Positions 6,957-15,995 of a DNA stretch of 36,755 bases are shown here, in pieces. The stretch is from the NCBI GenBank assembly GCA_018262835.1, contig JADFDP010000019.1, forward strand, positions 1 through 36,755. The letters run 5' to 3'. Every line of letters begins with the position of its first letter. Position 1 is the stretch's first letter. Under the pieces are notes generated by a model. That model did no database searches. It was not told where the DNA came from and was given only the letters and a program-made list of their open reading frames with translations. The DNA is from Candidatus Aminicenantota bacterium. Its GTDB lineage: Bacteria; Acidobacteriota; Aminicenantia; UBA2199. The position numbers were made by a program, and so were the translations under genes.

Positions 6957-8086
6957 AAAAAAAATTTGCGGCAGCGACCGCGCTGCCGGAATTCCCGCTG
7001 TGGGGCCGGCTCGAGAAAAAACGCGTGCCCTTCTCCTTCGACCTTGAGATCACCGCCCGCTGCAACCATGACTGCCGCCATTGCTATATCAACCTGCCGG
7101 CCGGGGATCGGGCTGCCCAAAAGAAGGAATTGTCCCTTGCCCGGATCGGACGCATCGCCGGCCAGGCGGTCGAGCTGGGTGCCTTATGGTGCCTGCTCAG
7201 CGGCGGCGAGCCTTTGCTGCGCAAAGATTTTGCCGACATATACGTCATGCTGAAAAAGAAAGGTCTTTTGCTGTCGGTGTTCACCAACGCCAGCCTGGTC
7301 ACCGCTGAGCATGTCGCCTTGTTCAAGAAATATCCGCCCCGGGATGTCGAGGTCACGGTTTATGGAGCCACGCCCGAGACCCATGAGCGGGTCACCCGCC
7401 ATCCGGGCTCATATGCCGCGTTCCGTCGCGGCCTCGATCTGCTTCTGAAAAGCAACATCAAGGTGCGCTTGAAGGCCATGGCCCTGCGCGCCAATGTCGG
7501 GGAACTCGCTGCCATCGCCGCTTTCTGCCGGCAACACACCAAGGACTATTTTCGTTTTGATCCCCTGCTTCACCTGCGCTTTGACGGCGATGCCGGGCGC
7601 AACCGGGAGATCCTTGCCGAGCGTCTGTCCCCCGAAGAGATCGTGGCCATTGAACAAGCCGACGAGGAGCGTTCGGAAGCGCTGAAAAAAAATTGTGAGC
7701 AACTGATCTTTCCCGATGAGGGTCAGCGGAGCTGTCAGCACTTATTTCACTGCGGCGCGGGAAACGCCAGCTTTGCCGTCAGCTATGACGGCTATTTCCG
7801 CTTGTGCTCTTCGCTCTGGCATCCCGATTGCATATGCGACCTGAAAAAAATGACCCTGGCCGAGGCCTGGCAGCGCTTCGTTCCCCGGGTGCGCGCCATG
7901 ACTTCCGCCCAACCCGAGTTTCTGGAAAAATGCCGCTCCTGCCCGATCATCAACCTCTGCCTGTGGTGCCCGGCCAACGCCCACCTGGAGAGCGGCCGCC
8001 TCGACGCCTGGAGCGAGTATTTCTGCAAAGTGGCGCACGCCCGTGCCCGGTCCATCGGCAAAAGCGGCGGCCGTTTCCGAAAATAA
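6953..8086 (+). CDS. Radical SAM/SPASM peptide-modifying enzyme B (cassette 2)
   Basis: A 377-aa protein started at the ATG at 6953, overlapping the protease stop. The radical SAM motif is C37-x3-C41-x2-C44 (CNHDCRHC), followed by LSGGEPLLRKDF. The tail has HCGAG, LCSSL, CRSC, CLWC and a final FCKVAHA, matching the SPASM-type set of the protein at 4921. Having two related enzymes for one short precursor suggests two different modifications or a partner/scaffold role for one of them. It is the last gene of the cassette; the next gene is on the other strand. Confidence 0.88.
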   Translation: MKKKFAAATALPEFPLWGRLEKKRVPFSFDLEITARCNHDCRHCYINLPAGDRAAQKKELSLARIGRIAGQAVELGALWCLLSGGEPLLRKDFADIYVMLKKKGLLLSVFTNASLVTAEHVALFKKYPPRDVEVTVYGATPETHERVTRHPGSYAAFRRGLDLLLKSNIKVRLKAMALRANVGELAAIAAFCRQHTKDYFRFDPLLHLRFDGDAGRNREILAERLSPEEIVAIEQADEERSEALKKNCEQLIFPDEGQRSCQHLFHCGAGNASFAVSYDGYFRLCSSLWHPDCICDLKKMTLAEAWQRFVPRVRAMTSAQPEFLEKCRSCPIINLCLWCPANAHLESGRLDAWSEYFCKVAHARARSIGKSGGRFRK

Positions 8087-8107
8087 AACGATTCCGGGGC
8101 AAAGGTT

Positions 8108-8863
8108 TTAATTTTTTTTCGCCTTGGTTTTGAGCAGCAGCTCGCGGCGCTTGGCTTCGGGGAAGCGTTCGATGGCGTAGCGCAGGCTGGTGCGGGGAAT
8201 GTCGGGTCCGTGGGCGAGCAGGAACCGTTCCAGCCGGGGCATGTCGCGCTTGCCGGCTTCGCGCAGGACCCAGCCGTTGGCTTTTTGGATCAGGTCGTCG
8301 GCCACCGGGAAGAGGGCAATGGCCTGCTGGTAGATGATATCCAAGAAGCCGGCTTGCTTTGTCAACTTGAGGAATGAAACGATCGCCGCCCGCTTGACCC
8401 AGCGATTGGGGTGGCGGGGCCAGGTTTTGATCTCCTTGACCAGCTCCGGGTAGCGGAGGAGCAGCGTGCCCATGATCTCCGGGCAGAAAATGTCCACCGA
8501 AGCCCAGTTGTCGAGATAGTTTTTTGCCAGCCACTCCTTGACCTGGCCGCAAAGTTCGGGCGGGAACGCTTTTTTGTAGCGGGCCAGGATCAGGGCGGCG
8601 ATGCCCTTGGCTTCCAGTTCGGGCCTGGGGAAGAGGATGGCGCACAATTGGAGCGCCTGGGCGATGCCCCATTCTTTTTTTACGCCGAGATACAATTCGG
8701 CGGCCAGGGCCCGGACCCTGGGCGACGGGATGCCGAAGGAACGCACGGTTTCCTTGAAGTATTTCTGGACCTGGCGGGCTCTTTCCGGGTCGGCCTTGGC
8801 GGCCAGTTTTTCCAGGGCTTGGCGGGCGATGGCTTGCGGAGTCAATCCGATTGACGGCATCAT
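8108..8863 (-). CDS. alkD: AlkD-type DNA glycosylase (DNA alkylation repair)
   Basis: A 251-aa protein, the usual size for AlkD, a HEAT-like repeat enzyme that excises alkylated bases such as 3- and 7-methylpurines. The family region LDNWASVDIFCPEIMG (118-133) contains Asp124, at the position of the catalytic Asp. Later features are RWVKRAAIVS, QKANGWVLREAG and RTSLRYAIERFP, all typical. A strong ribosome site (AGGAGGA) precedes two consecutive ATG codons; I use the first. It is a single gene, convergent with cassette 2. The alkyltransferase-like gene at 16896 belongs to the same general repair theme. Confidence 0.88.
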   Translation of the reverse strand: MMPSIGLTPQAIARQALEKLAAKADPERARQVQKYFKETVRSFGIPSPRVRALAAELYLGVKKEWGIAQALQLCAILFPRPELEAKGIAALILARYKKAFPPELCGQVKEWLAKNYLDNWASVDIFCPEIMGTLLLRYPELVKEIKTWPRHPNRWVKRAAIVSFLKLTKQAGFLDIIYQQAIALFPVADDLIQKANGWVLREAGKRDMPRLERFLLAHGPDIPRTSLRYAIERFPEAKRRELLLKTKAKKN

Positions 8864-9061
8864 TTCCTCCTGTCTGAAGATAAAAGCGCTGCGGCCATTT
8901 TAATGGATTGCTCCCGGATTGCCAAGATGCTGTCACGGCCTGCAATTTGTTTAAAGGACTTTGCTGATTGCTTTTCGGCTGACGGATCGCCCTGTTTGCG
9001 GGTGAACTTTTATTCCAGGAATTTCGTTTACTATTCTCAGTTCCGCCAAGCGAGGTAGCGC

Positions 9062-10150
9062 ATGAAAATCAAAAAAGTTTTGCTCATTGGATTTCTGGTT
9101 CTGTTGATGGTGGGGGCTCTGCTTTTTCTCTTTTCCCCAAAAAACGATAAAAATGGCGGCCTGAAATTCGTCGCGGTCAAAAAAGGGAACATTTCCGAAA
9201 AGGCATTGGCCGTAGGCACCATCGAGCCCGAAAAAGAAATCAAGGTGAAGTCGACCATTCCGGGGATCGTCGCGGAAGTGTACTTCAAGGTGGGCGACCG
9301 CATCGAAAAGGACAAGCCCCTGTTCAAGATTTCCCCCAATCCCACTCCCTTGGAATACGTGGAGGCCCGGCGCAACATGGAAGTCGCGCAGATACTCAGG
9401 GAAAAAATCCAGAATGAGCGGGACCGCAAAGTGAAGATGTACAAGGCGCAGCTGGTTTCCGATTCGGAAATGGAGGAGACGGAGTCCCGCTTCAATGAGA
9501 CCTCCCTGCGTTACAAAATCGCCCAGGAGCGCTTTGAGCTGCTGGAAAAAGGACGGATCCAAATGGTCAACCGTTCGGTGGACTCCATCGTGAAATCGCC
9601 GATGTCGGGAATCGTTCTGCAGCAAAGCGCCTTCGAGGGTGATGCCGTGGTGCCCCTGACCAATTTCCAGCCCGGCACCGAAATGTGCTCCATGGCCGAT
9701 ATGGGCATGCTGCGCTTCAAAGGGAAAGTCGATGAGATCGATGTCGGCAAATTGCTGCCGGGCATGATCGCCGACATCCAGGTCGGAGCGCTGCTCGATG
9801 CCAAGGTGACCGGCCGGCTGGAGCGCATCTATCCCAAGGCCGAAAAGGAGGGCAACGCCACCATGTTCGGCCTTGAAATCGCCATTATCGATGCCGGGAA
9901 GGTCACGCTGCGCGCCGGGTATTCGGCCACGGCCTACCTCAAGATCAAGGACAAAAAAGACATCCTGATCATCCCGGAACGGTTGATCACCTTCGAGAAC
10001 GACAAGCGTTACGTGGAAACGATGCGGAACGGTAAAATCGAAAAAAAGGAGGTCCAGATCGGGCTTTCCGATGGCTTGAATATCGAGATCCTTTCCGGAT
10101 TGCGGGCCGGCGAGCCAGTGGTCGAGCGACCGCCCCGGGAGATCGAATGA
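9062..10150 (+). CDS. Periplasmic adaptor (HlyD/MacA-type membrane fusion protein)
   Basis: A 362-aa protein with one N-terminal membrane segment (about 5-25) and the standard adaptor layout: a biotinyl-lipoyl-like half motif (KVKSTIPGIVAEVYFKVGDR), a coiled-coil hairpin (about 100-170), the second lipoyl half (SPMSGIVLQQSAFEGDAV) and a beta-barrel region. GAGGT precedes the ATG. It overlaps the next gene by 4 bases and would link the permeases at 10147 and 11376 across the periplasm to an outer-membrane channel, which is not encoded here. The substrate is unknown; MacA relatives handle peptides, macrolides or lipids. Export of a cassette product is possible but unsupported. Confidence 0.85.
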   Translation: MKIKKVLLIGFLVLLMVGALLFLFSPKNDKNGGLKFVAVKKGNISEKALAVGTIEPEKEIKVKSTIPGIVAEVYFKVGDRIEKDKPLFKISPNPTPLEYVEARRNMEVAQILREKIQNERDRKVKMYKAQLVSDSEMEETESRFNETSLRYKIAQERFELLEKGRIQMVNRSVDSIVKSPMSGIVLQQSAFEGDAVVPLTNFQPGTEMCSMADMGMLRFKGKVDEIDVGKLLPGMIADIQVGALLDAKVTGRLERIYPKAEKEGNATMFGLEIAIIDAGKVTLRAGYSATAYLKIKDKKDILIIPERLITFENDKRYVETMRNGKIEKKEVQIGLSDGLNIEILSGLRAGEPVVERPPREIE

Positions 10151-11373
10151 TCCTGGCTTTTTTCCGCAACCTGTCCCGCGACCTGGTGCGCCAGCCCCTG
10201 CGGACCATCCTGACCCTTTCCGGTGTGACCTGGGGAACATTCGCCGTGATCCTGCTGCTGGCTTTCGGCACCGGCATCGGCAAGCAGCAAATGAAGCAAT
10301 TCCGCGGGCTCGGGCAGAGCATCATCCTGGTGTTTCCCGGGCAGACCACGATGACATACAACGGGCTGCCCAAAGGCCGTCCGGTCCAGGTAACCCCCGA
10401 TGAACTGCGCCGGGTCAAGGAACGGGTGCCGGGAGTCCGGACGCTTTCACCGGAATTCATATCGAGCCGCAACATTCGCTATGGCCGGGAGCAGCTGCTC
10501 AATACCGTGCGCGGCGTGGATGTGCCGTTCGAAAGCATCCGCAACACCATCCCGGGCCATGGGCGCTTCATCAATGATATCGATGTGCAGGAACGCCGGC
10601 GCAATTGCTTCCTGGGCGCGACCATCGCCAAAAACCTCTTCAAGGGCCTGGACCCGGTCGGCCAGCGGGTGATGATCGAGGGCGTGCCTTTTACCGTCGT
10701 CGGCGTGATGATCGAAAAGGACCAGAACAGCAATTACAACGGCCAGCGCGACACGCATTGCGCCTTCATTCCCTGGACCACCTACATGACCCTGTACGGC
10801 GAGAAATATGTCCAGAATTTCATTGTCCAGCCGAGCGATCCGGCCCTGTCCAAGCAGACCATCGCCGCCTTGCGGAACTATTTAGGCGAACGGCTGGGAT
10901 TCAATGCCCAGGACAAGGACGCCTTGTTCGTCTGGGATTTTTCCGACTTCGAGCGGCAGTTCAACGTGTTCTTTACGGCCTTCAACATTTTCCTGGGGAT
11001 CATCGGCTCGTTTACCCTGCTGGTGGGCGGCGTGGGGGTGGCCTCGATCATGATGGTGGTGGTGGAGGAGCGGGTGCGGGAAATCGGCATCAAGCTGGCG
11101 GTCGGCGCCAAGCGCCGCGATATCCTGTGGCAGTTTTTTGCCGAAGCCAATTGCATCATCCTGATCGGCGGCGCCATGGGTTTCTTCCTGGCGGCATTGC
11201 TGCTGGCCCTGCTGCCGGTTGAGAAACTCCAGGAATATATCGGCATCCCCAAGCTCAATCCCCTGGTAGGAATCGTCACCGTGCTGATCCTCGTGGCCAT
11301 CGGTACCCTGTCCGGCCTGACGCCGGCGCGCCGGGCCGCGGCCACCGATCCGATCGTGGCGCTCAGGAAGTAA
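10147..11373 (+). CDS. ABC transporter permease, MacB/FtsX type (first)
   Basis: A 408-aa protein with one membrane segment near the N-terminus (about 20-45), a large MacB-type periplasmic domain containing GRFINDIDVQERR and GVPFTVVGVM, and three C-terminal membrane segments of the FtsX domain. VEERVREIGIKLAVGAKRRDIL is the usual cytoplasmic coupling segment that meets the ATPase. It lacks an ATP-binding domain, unlike true MacB; that is supplied by the gene at 12642. Its start overlaps the adaptor stop, and the next permease begins 2 bases after its stop. Confidence 0.87.
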   Translation: MILAFFRNLSRDLVRQPLRTILTLSGVTWGTFAVILLLAFGTGIGKQQMKQFRGLGQSIILVFPGQTTMTYNGLPKGRPVQVTPDELRRVKERVPGVRTLSPEFISSRNIRYGREQLLNTVRGVDVPFESIRNTIPGHGRFINDIDVQERRRNCFLGATIAKNLFKGLDPVGQRVMIEGVPFTVVGVMIEKDQNSNYNGQRDTHCAFIPWTTYMTLYGEKYVQNFIVQPSDPALSKQTIAALRNYLGERLGFNAQDKDALFVWDFSDFERQFNVFFTAFNIFLGIIGSFTLLVGGVGVASIMMVVVEERVREIGIKLAVGAKRRDILWQFFAEANCIILIGGAMGFFLAALLLALLPVEKLQEYIGIPKLNPLVGIVTVLILVAIGTLSGLTPARRAAATDPIVALRK

Positions 11374-11375
11374 CC

Positions 11376-12626
11376 ATGCGTGTGCAGCTTCTGCATTTAT
11401 TCTGGAATGAATTCCGCAAGCGCCGGGAAAAAACCAGCCTGATCACGTTCGCCATCGCCTGGGGAGCGCTGTCATTGCTGCTGCTGATGTCCTTCGGCCG
11501 CGGTCTTTCCAACGCCGGCAGCGTCAATTTCAAGGGTCTGGGCAACACCCTCATCATGGTATCACGGGGCCAGACCAGCAAGCCCTACCAGGGACTGCCG
11601 CGCGCCCGGCGCATTCACATCCACATGGAAGATCTGGAATTGCTCAAGCGTCAGATCCCGGGCATTGCCATGATCTCTCCCGAGGCCAACAACAACCACA
11701 GTATCTCCTATCACAGCAAGGAGTCCAACCGCTCGATCAATGGCGTTTACCCCTGTTTTGCCGAGATGCGTTCCCAGGTCCCCCAGGCCGGCGGCCGTTT
11801 CATCAATGACCTGGATCAGGAAAAAGCCCGCCGCGTGGCCTTTATCGGCTGGAATGTGGCCAAGGAGCTCTTCGGCGGCGGCAATCCGGTCGGCAAGGAG
11901 ATTCGCATCGAGCGGACGCCTTTCACGGTGGTCGGGGTCATGAAAAAAAAGCAGCAAAGCTCCACCTACCAGGGGCCTGATTCGGAAACCGTCTATATCC
12001 CTTTCTCCACTTTCTGCCAGATCGATTTCCAGCGCTTTCTGGACCGCATTCATATCCGCCCAGCCGATCCCAAGGATGCCTTGTTCATGGAGAACCAGGT
12101 GCGCCGCATTTTGGGACGCAAGTACCGCTTCGCCGATGACGATGCCAATGCCGTGAATTTCTGGAACACGATCCGGGATTATGAAACCGGGGCCAAGATA
12201 TTCAAGGGCATTGAAATTTTTCTGAGCATCATCGGCGGCCTGACGCTGCTCATCGGCGCCGTGGGCGTGACCAACCTGATGTATGCCGTTGTCAAGGAGC
12301 GGACCCGGGAGATCGGCATCAAGATGGCCCTGGGGGCGCGCCGGCGCCATATTGTCATGCAGTTCTTCCTGGAGACCTCCGTCATTTTTTTCAAGGGGAC
12401 ACTGTGGGGGACCCTGGTGGCATTCAATATCGTTAGCCTGGTGAACTTGATTCCTGTCGGTTATGAGGATTTCGGCATAAAAGCCTACCTGCTGCGGCCG
12501 ATCTTTTCGTTCGACATCCTGATTATTTTCCTGGTGGTTCTTTGCGTTTTGGTCTTTGTTTCCGGAATTTTTCCGGCCTTGCGGGCTTCGCGGCAGAACC
12601 CGATCGACGCCCTGCGTTATGAATAG
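11376..12626 (+). CDS. ABC transporter permease, MacB/FtsX type (second)
   Basis: A 416-aa protein with the same layout as the preceding permease: N-terminal membrane segment, periplasmic MacB-type domain (GGRFINDLDQEKARR, RTPFTVVGVMKKK) and FtsX domain with VKERTREIGIKMALGARRRHIV. The two permeases are clearly related but diverged, so they probably form a heterodimer rather than being a recent duplication. The last residues (ALRASRQNPIDALRYE) match the family ending. Transport substrate is unknown. Confidence 0.87.
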   Translation: MRVQLLHLFWNEFRKRREKTSLITFAIAWGALSLLLLMSFGRGLSNAGSVNFKGLGNTLIMVSRGQTSKPYQGLPRARRIHIHMEDLELLKRQIPGIAMISPEANNNHSISYHSKESNRSINGVYPCFAEMRSQVPQAGGRFINDLDQEKARRVAFIGWNVAKELFGGGNPVGKEIRIERTPFTVVGVMKKKQQSSTYQGPDSETVYIPFSTFCQIDFQRFLDRIHIRPADPKDALFMENQVRRILGRKYRFADDDANAVNFWNTIRDYETGAKIFKGIEIFLSIIGGLTLLIGAVGVTNLMYAVVKERTREIGIKMALGARRRHIVMQFFLETSVIFFKGTLWGTLVAFNIVSLVNLIPVGYEDFGIKAYLLRPIFSFDILIIFLVVLCVLVFVSGIFPALRASRQNPIDALRYE

Positions 12627-12641
12627 CATCCGAGGTGGATC

Positions 12642-13319
12642 ATGATCGAATTCCGCAATATCTCGAAAGTGTATAAAATGGGCGAAGTCGAATTCGTCGC
12701 CCTCAAGGGCGTCTTCATTGCCGTGCAGAAAGGCGGCTTCATCTCCATCATGGGCCCATCCGGTTCCGGCAAGTCCACCCTGATGAACATCATCGGCTGT
12801 CTCGATACCCCGACCGAAGGATCTTATTATCTCGATGGTGAAAATGTTTCCGGGCTGACCTTCGACCAATTGTCGACCATCCGCAACCGCAAGGTCGGCT
12901 TTGTTTTTCAGAATTTCAATTTGCTGCCCTACGCCTCGGCTTATGAAAATATCGAGCTGCCGATGTTGTTCAACGGCAAAAAAAACACCGAGCGCAAGCG
13001 CCGGGTCAATGAGTTGCTGGAAATGGTGGGCTTGCTGCCCTGGGCCAGGCACCGGCCGACCGAAATGTCCGGAGGACAGCAGCAGCGGGTGGCCATTGCC
13101 CGGGCCTTGGCCATGGATCCGCCGATCATTCTGGCCGATGAGCCGACCGGCAATCTCGATTCCAAGAGCGGCCACGAAATCATGGATATTTTTTCCCGGC
13201 TGTGGAAGGAAGGCCGGACCATTCTCATGGTGACGCACGATCCGGCCATCGCCGCCTTTTCCCAAAGCACCATTCGCCTTCTGGACGGGGCAGTCCAGGA
13301 GAATGGCGCCGCCCATTGA
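12642..13319 (+). CDS. ABC transporter ATPase, MacB/LolD type
   Basis: A 225-aa ATP-binding subunit. Walker A is GPSGSGKS (38-45), the signature is MSGGQQQRVAIARA, and Walker B is ILADEPTGNLD, with a switch His in VTHDP. The GNLDSKSG stretch is typical of the LolD/MacB/FtsE group that energises mechanotransmission rather than substrate passage through the membrane. It ends the four-gene operon begun at 9062. GAGGTGG precedes the ATG. Confidence 0.93.
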   Translation: MIEFRNISKVYKMGEVEFVALKGVFIAVQKGGFISIMGPSGSGKSTLMNIIGCLDTPTEGSYYLDGENVSGLTFDQLSTIRNRKVGFVFQNFNLLPYASAYENIELPMLFNGKKNTERKRRVNELLEMVGLLPWARHRPTEMSGGQQQRVAIARALAMDPPIILADEPTGNLDSKSGHEIMDIFSRLWKEGRTILMVTHDPAIAAFSQSTIRLLDGAVQENGAAH

Positions 13320-13387
13320 TTTAGCGCTTTTCCGGCGCCGCTCCCCGCGAGTTTTGCTTTTTTGTCCGGCCTGTGATACAAGAAACA

Positions 13388-13999
13388 ATGCCCCCGATAA
13401 ATACTCCGTTTTTTTTCACCCTGTCGTTCGAACAAAATACGAATGAATGGCTTTCCTGGCGGCGCCAGGGCATCGGCGCCTCGGATGCCCCGGTCATCAT
13501 GGGCCATTCGCCCTGGCAAAAGGCCCACCAGTTGCTGCGCATCAAGACCGGGCAAAACGAAGAACGGCCGGCCAACGGCGCCATGCAGCGGGGCAAGATG
13601 CTCGAACCGCTGGCCCGGCGGGAGTATGTCCGCCACGCCGGTATCGAAGTCGATCCCGTCTGCGTGCAGTCGCGGGAATACGCCTGGATGCGGGCCAGCC
13701 TGGACGGCTTGAGCGCCGATGGGCGCCGCGTGGTGGAGATCAAGTGCCCCGGGGAGAGAGACCACCAGCTGGCCGATTCGGGTTTGGTCCCGGAGAAATA
13801 TTGCGCCCAGCTGCAGCATATCCTGGCCGTCACCGGCCTGACGGAGATCCATTACTGGAGCTTCCGCCCAGGCCACACCGTGTTGCTGAAGGTTGCCCGG
13901 GACGAGCATTTTATCGCCGCCCTGATTGAAAAAGAGGCCGCTTTCTGGACTCAGGTCTGCGCGACCTCAGACGGACGCATGGCGTCCGCGACCGGATAG
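13388..13999 (+). CDS. YqaJ-type phage recombination exonuclease family protein
   Basis: A 203-aa protein (208 aa from GTG at 13373; the ATG is preferred). It has the YqaJ/lambda-exonuclease nuclease fold motifs: R-x-x-GIGASDAP near the start, RGKMLEPLARREY with a candidate catalytic Glu, ASLDG followed by VVEIKCP (the D...E-x-K metal site), and a QLQHILAVTG helix. Such proteins resect double-stranded DNA in phage recombination systems. No annealing protein, integrase or other phage gene is adjacent, so it is either a lone domesticated copy or a remnant. A TTGCTT/TACAAG promoter-like pair (13354-13382) sits so close that transcription would start at the ATG. Confidence 0.78.
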   Translation: MPPINTPFFFTLSFEQNTNEWLSWRRQGIGASDAPVIMGHSPWQKAHQLLRIKTGQNEERPANGAMQRGKMLEPLARREYVRHAGIEVDPVCVQSREYAWMRASLDGLSADGRRVVEIKCPGERDHQLADSGLVPEKYCAQLQHILAVTGLTEIHYWSFRPGHTVLLKVARDEHFIAALIEKEAAFWTQVCATSDGRMASATG

Positions 14000-14054
14000 C
14001 ATCCGGTCCCATTCAACGAGTACCCGGCTTGGGTGCCGGAGGTATAGAGGCCTC

Positions 14055-15869
14055 TCAGGCCTTGGTCGTTCGCTCCAGGCGATTCATCACCGAAAAAATG
14101 AATGTGGCCGAGAGCAGGCAGCAGATGATAAAGATTCCCCATATTTGCCACAACTCGATCTTATCCCAGAAGAAGCCGCCGATGAACAGCAGCTTGTTGC
14201 CCGTGGCGGTGGCCAGCAGCCAGCCGCCCTGCATCAGGCCCTGGAAACGGAGCGGCGAGACCTTGGAAACGAACGAAAGGCCCATGGGGCTGAGGAACAG
14301 CTCGGCAATGGTCAGGATCAGATAGCTGCTGATGAGCCAGGCGGGTGAAACCCGCCCCCATTCGGTCAAATTTTCGCTGGCGATCAGCTTGGGAGCCACC
14401 AGCTCCAGCGAGGCGACAAGCATGATGACGAAGCCGATGGCGGCAATGATCATGCCGATGCCGATCTTTCTCGGGGTCGACGGCTCGATATTCCTGTTTC
14501 TGAGCCAGGCAAAGATGCCCATCACCGGAAAGGTAAGCGCCACGATGAACAGGGGGTTGAATGACTGGAAGATCTCCGGTGAAATGGGATTCATAACCTG
14601 GTAGCCGGAAACGAAGTAATACGTCAGGGCCCCCAGCCCCACGAACATGGCCAAGCCGATGGTCCTGTGCGCGAGCTTCTTTTTAATGATAAGCAGGACC
14701 AGACCGGCGACGCAGCCGATAAAGGCCAGGATGGAATTGAGGTTGAAGAAGATATTGTTGATCGGGCCAACTTCTTTTACCGTATAGTCCCGGGCAAAAA
14801 AGGTCTGGGTCAAGCCGTTTTGATGGAAGGACATCCAGAAAAAGATGACCACGACGAATACCAGTACCAGGGCCACAACACTGGGCATCTCTTCCTTGGT
14901 CGAAGTCTTGAATATGAAGGCCACAAAACCAATGAACAGGCCCATGGCCAAGCCGAGAGAAAGCTGATGGAAAGCGAAGTGAAATAGGGCTGCCGTGATG
15001 GCGATGAACACCAACCCGATGACAATGCCTGGCATATTGGCGATCCGCTGAGAACCCGTCGCTTTCTCGGTCTTTTTTGCCAAGCTCTTGGTCTTGGCGG
15101 GCAGGTGCTTGTTGAAAACGACATAAACCAGCAGCGAAATGACCATGGCTGCCGCTGCCAGGCCAAACGCGTAATTGTATCCTTTGGAAAAGGCGTTGAT
15201 GTAATGCTGGGCAAATTCCTTGAGCTGGTCCGTACCCGATACCGCCAGGTTCGATACTTTGCCGGCCAGGCTCTCCAGATTGGCAATCGAGGTGCTGTCG
15301 GTCATCCGGCCGTTCAAATAGGCATGACACATGGCCGGCAGGCTGCCGTCATGGGCGAAGCCTTGCGTCTTGAGAAACCAGTTGCGAACGCCCGTGGCCA
15401 CGAAAGGCGCGAAGAAAGCGCCGACATTGATGCCCATATAGAAGATCATGAAAGCGGTGTCCCGTAGCTTGGAATACTTCGGGTCGTCATACAGTTGACC
15501 GACCACCGCCTGCAGGTTGCCTTTGAAAAGGCCGTTGCCGAAGGCGATGACGAACAGGCCGACCAGGGTGAGGTGAAGAGGCATTCCCGGTATGGCGATC
15601 ACCCCATACCCGATGAACATGACGATGATGCCGGACAGGATGACCATCTTGTACTTGCTGGTGCTGTCGGCGAGCATGCCGCCGAACAGCGCCAAAGCAT
15701 AAATGGCAAAATAGAACCAGCTGTAATAACCGCTCGCCGCTTCTGCGGAGAGGTCATACCTGGCTTGCAGGAACAGAACCAGGATGGCCATCATGGTGTA
15801 GAAGCCGAAGCGTTCGCCCATGTTGGCAAAAAAGGCGACGAACAATCCCTTGGGGTGATCCTTGAACAT
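14055..15869 (-). CDS. POT/PTR family peptide:proton symporter
   Basis: A 604-aa polytopic membrane protein. The start at 15869 is set by GGAGG upstream and by the first membrane helix (GLFVAFFANMGERFGFY); longer frames upstream run over the neighbouring gene. Family signs are GGMLADSTSKYKMVILSG, FGNGLFKGNLQAVVGQLYDD, RDTAFMIFYMGINVGAFFAPF (PTR2 signature) and SPLRFQGLMQGGWLLA. It imports di- and tripeptides. In the usual ExxER motif of helix 1 the first Glu is Asn here (NMGER), which may change proton coupling. A long internal region (about 230-360) includes an extra loop rich in Lys and Thr. It is divergent from the gene at 15996. Confidence 0.88.
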   Translation of the reverse strand: MFKDHPKGLFVAFFANMGERFGFYTMMAILVLFLQARYDLSAEAASGYYSWFYFAIYALALFGGMLADSTSKYKMVILSGIIVMFIGYGVIAIPGMPLHLTLVGLFVIAFGNGLFKGNLQAVVGQLYDDPKYSKLRDTAFMIFYMGINVGAFFAPFVATGVRNWFLKTQGFAHDGSLPAMCHAYLNGRMTDSTSIANLESLAGKVSNLAVSGTDQLKEFAQHYINAFSKGYNYAFGLAAAAMVISLLVYVVFNKHLPAKTKSLAKKTEKATGSQRIANMPGIVIGLVFIAITAALFHFAFHQLSLGLAMGLFIGFVAFIFKTSTKEEMPSVVALVLVFVVVIFFWMSFHQNGLTQTFFARDYTVKEVGPINNIFFNLNSILAFIGCVAGLVLLIIKKKLAHRTIGLAMFVGLGALTYYFVSGYQVMNPISPEIFQSFNPLFIVALTFPVMGIFAWLRNRNIEPSTPRKIGIGMIIAAIGFVIMLVASLELVAPKLIASENLTEWGRVSPAWLISSYLILTIAELFLSPMGLSFVSKVSPLRFQGLMQGGWLLATATGNKLLFIGGFFWDKIELWQIWGIFIICCLLSATFIFSVMNRLERTTKA

Positions 15870-15995
15870 CGGCAGACCTCCAGAATTGATTCCAAATTTT
15901 GAAAAAATCATCATAACCGCCCGGCGTTTTTTTTGCAACCGCGGCGTGCTACAATTGGATGCAGTTCCGGTTGCCGCCGGGATCAAGGAGGAGCC

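Noticed and set aside
8951-10240. A 429-codon minus-strand open frame opposite the adaptor gene
   Set aside because: The plus-strand adaptor has clear domains and a ribosome site; the antisense translation is compositionally biased and unlike any protein.
13354-13382. TTGCTT-N17-TACAAG as a promoter for the YqaJ-type gene
   Set aside because: The predicted start would be at or after the ATG; kept only as part of the TACAAT observation.
11562-13388. A 608-codon open frame on the minus strand opposite the permease and ATPase genes
   Set aside because: It mirrors GC-rich coding sequence of well-supported ABC transporter genes and its translation has no family-like pattern; it is an antisense shadow.
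13388-13999. Evidence for a prophage from the YqaJ-type gene
   Set aside because: No integrase, structural or annealing genes or attachment repeats are nearby; one nuclease gene is not enough.
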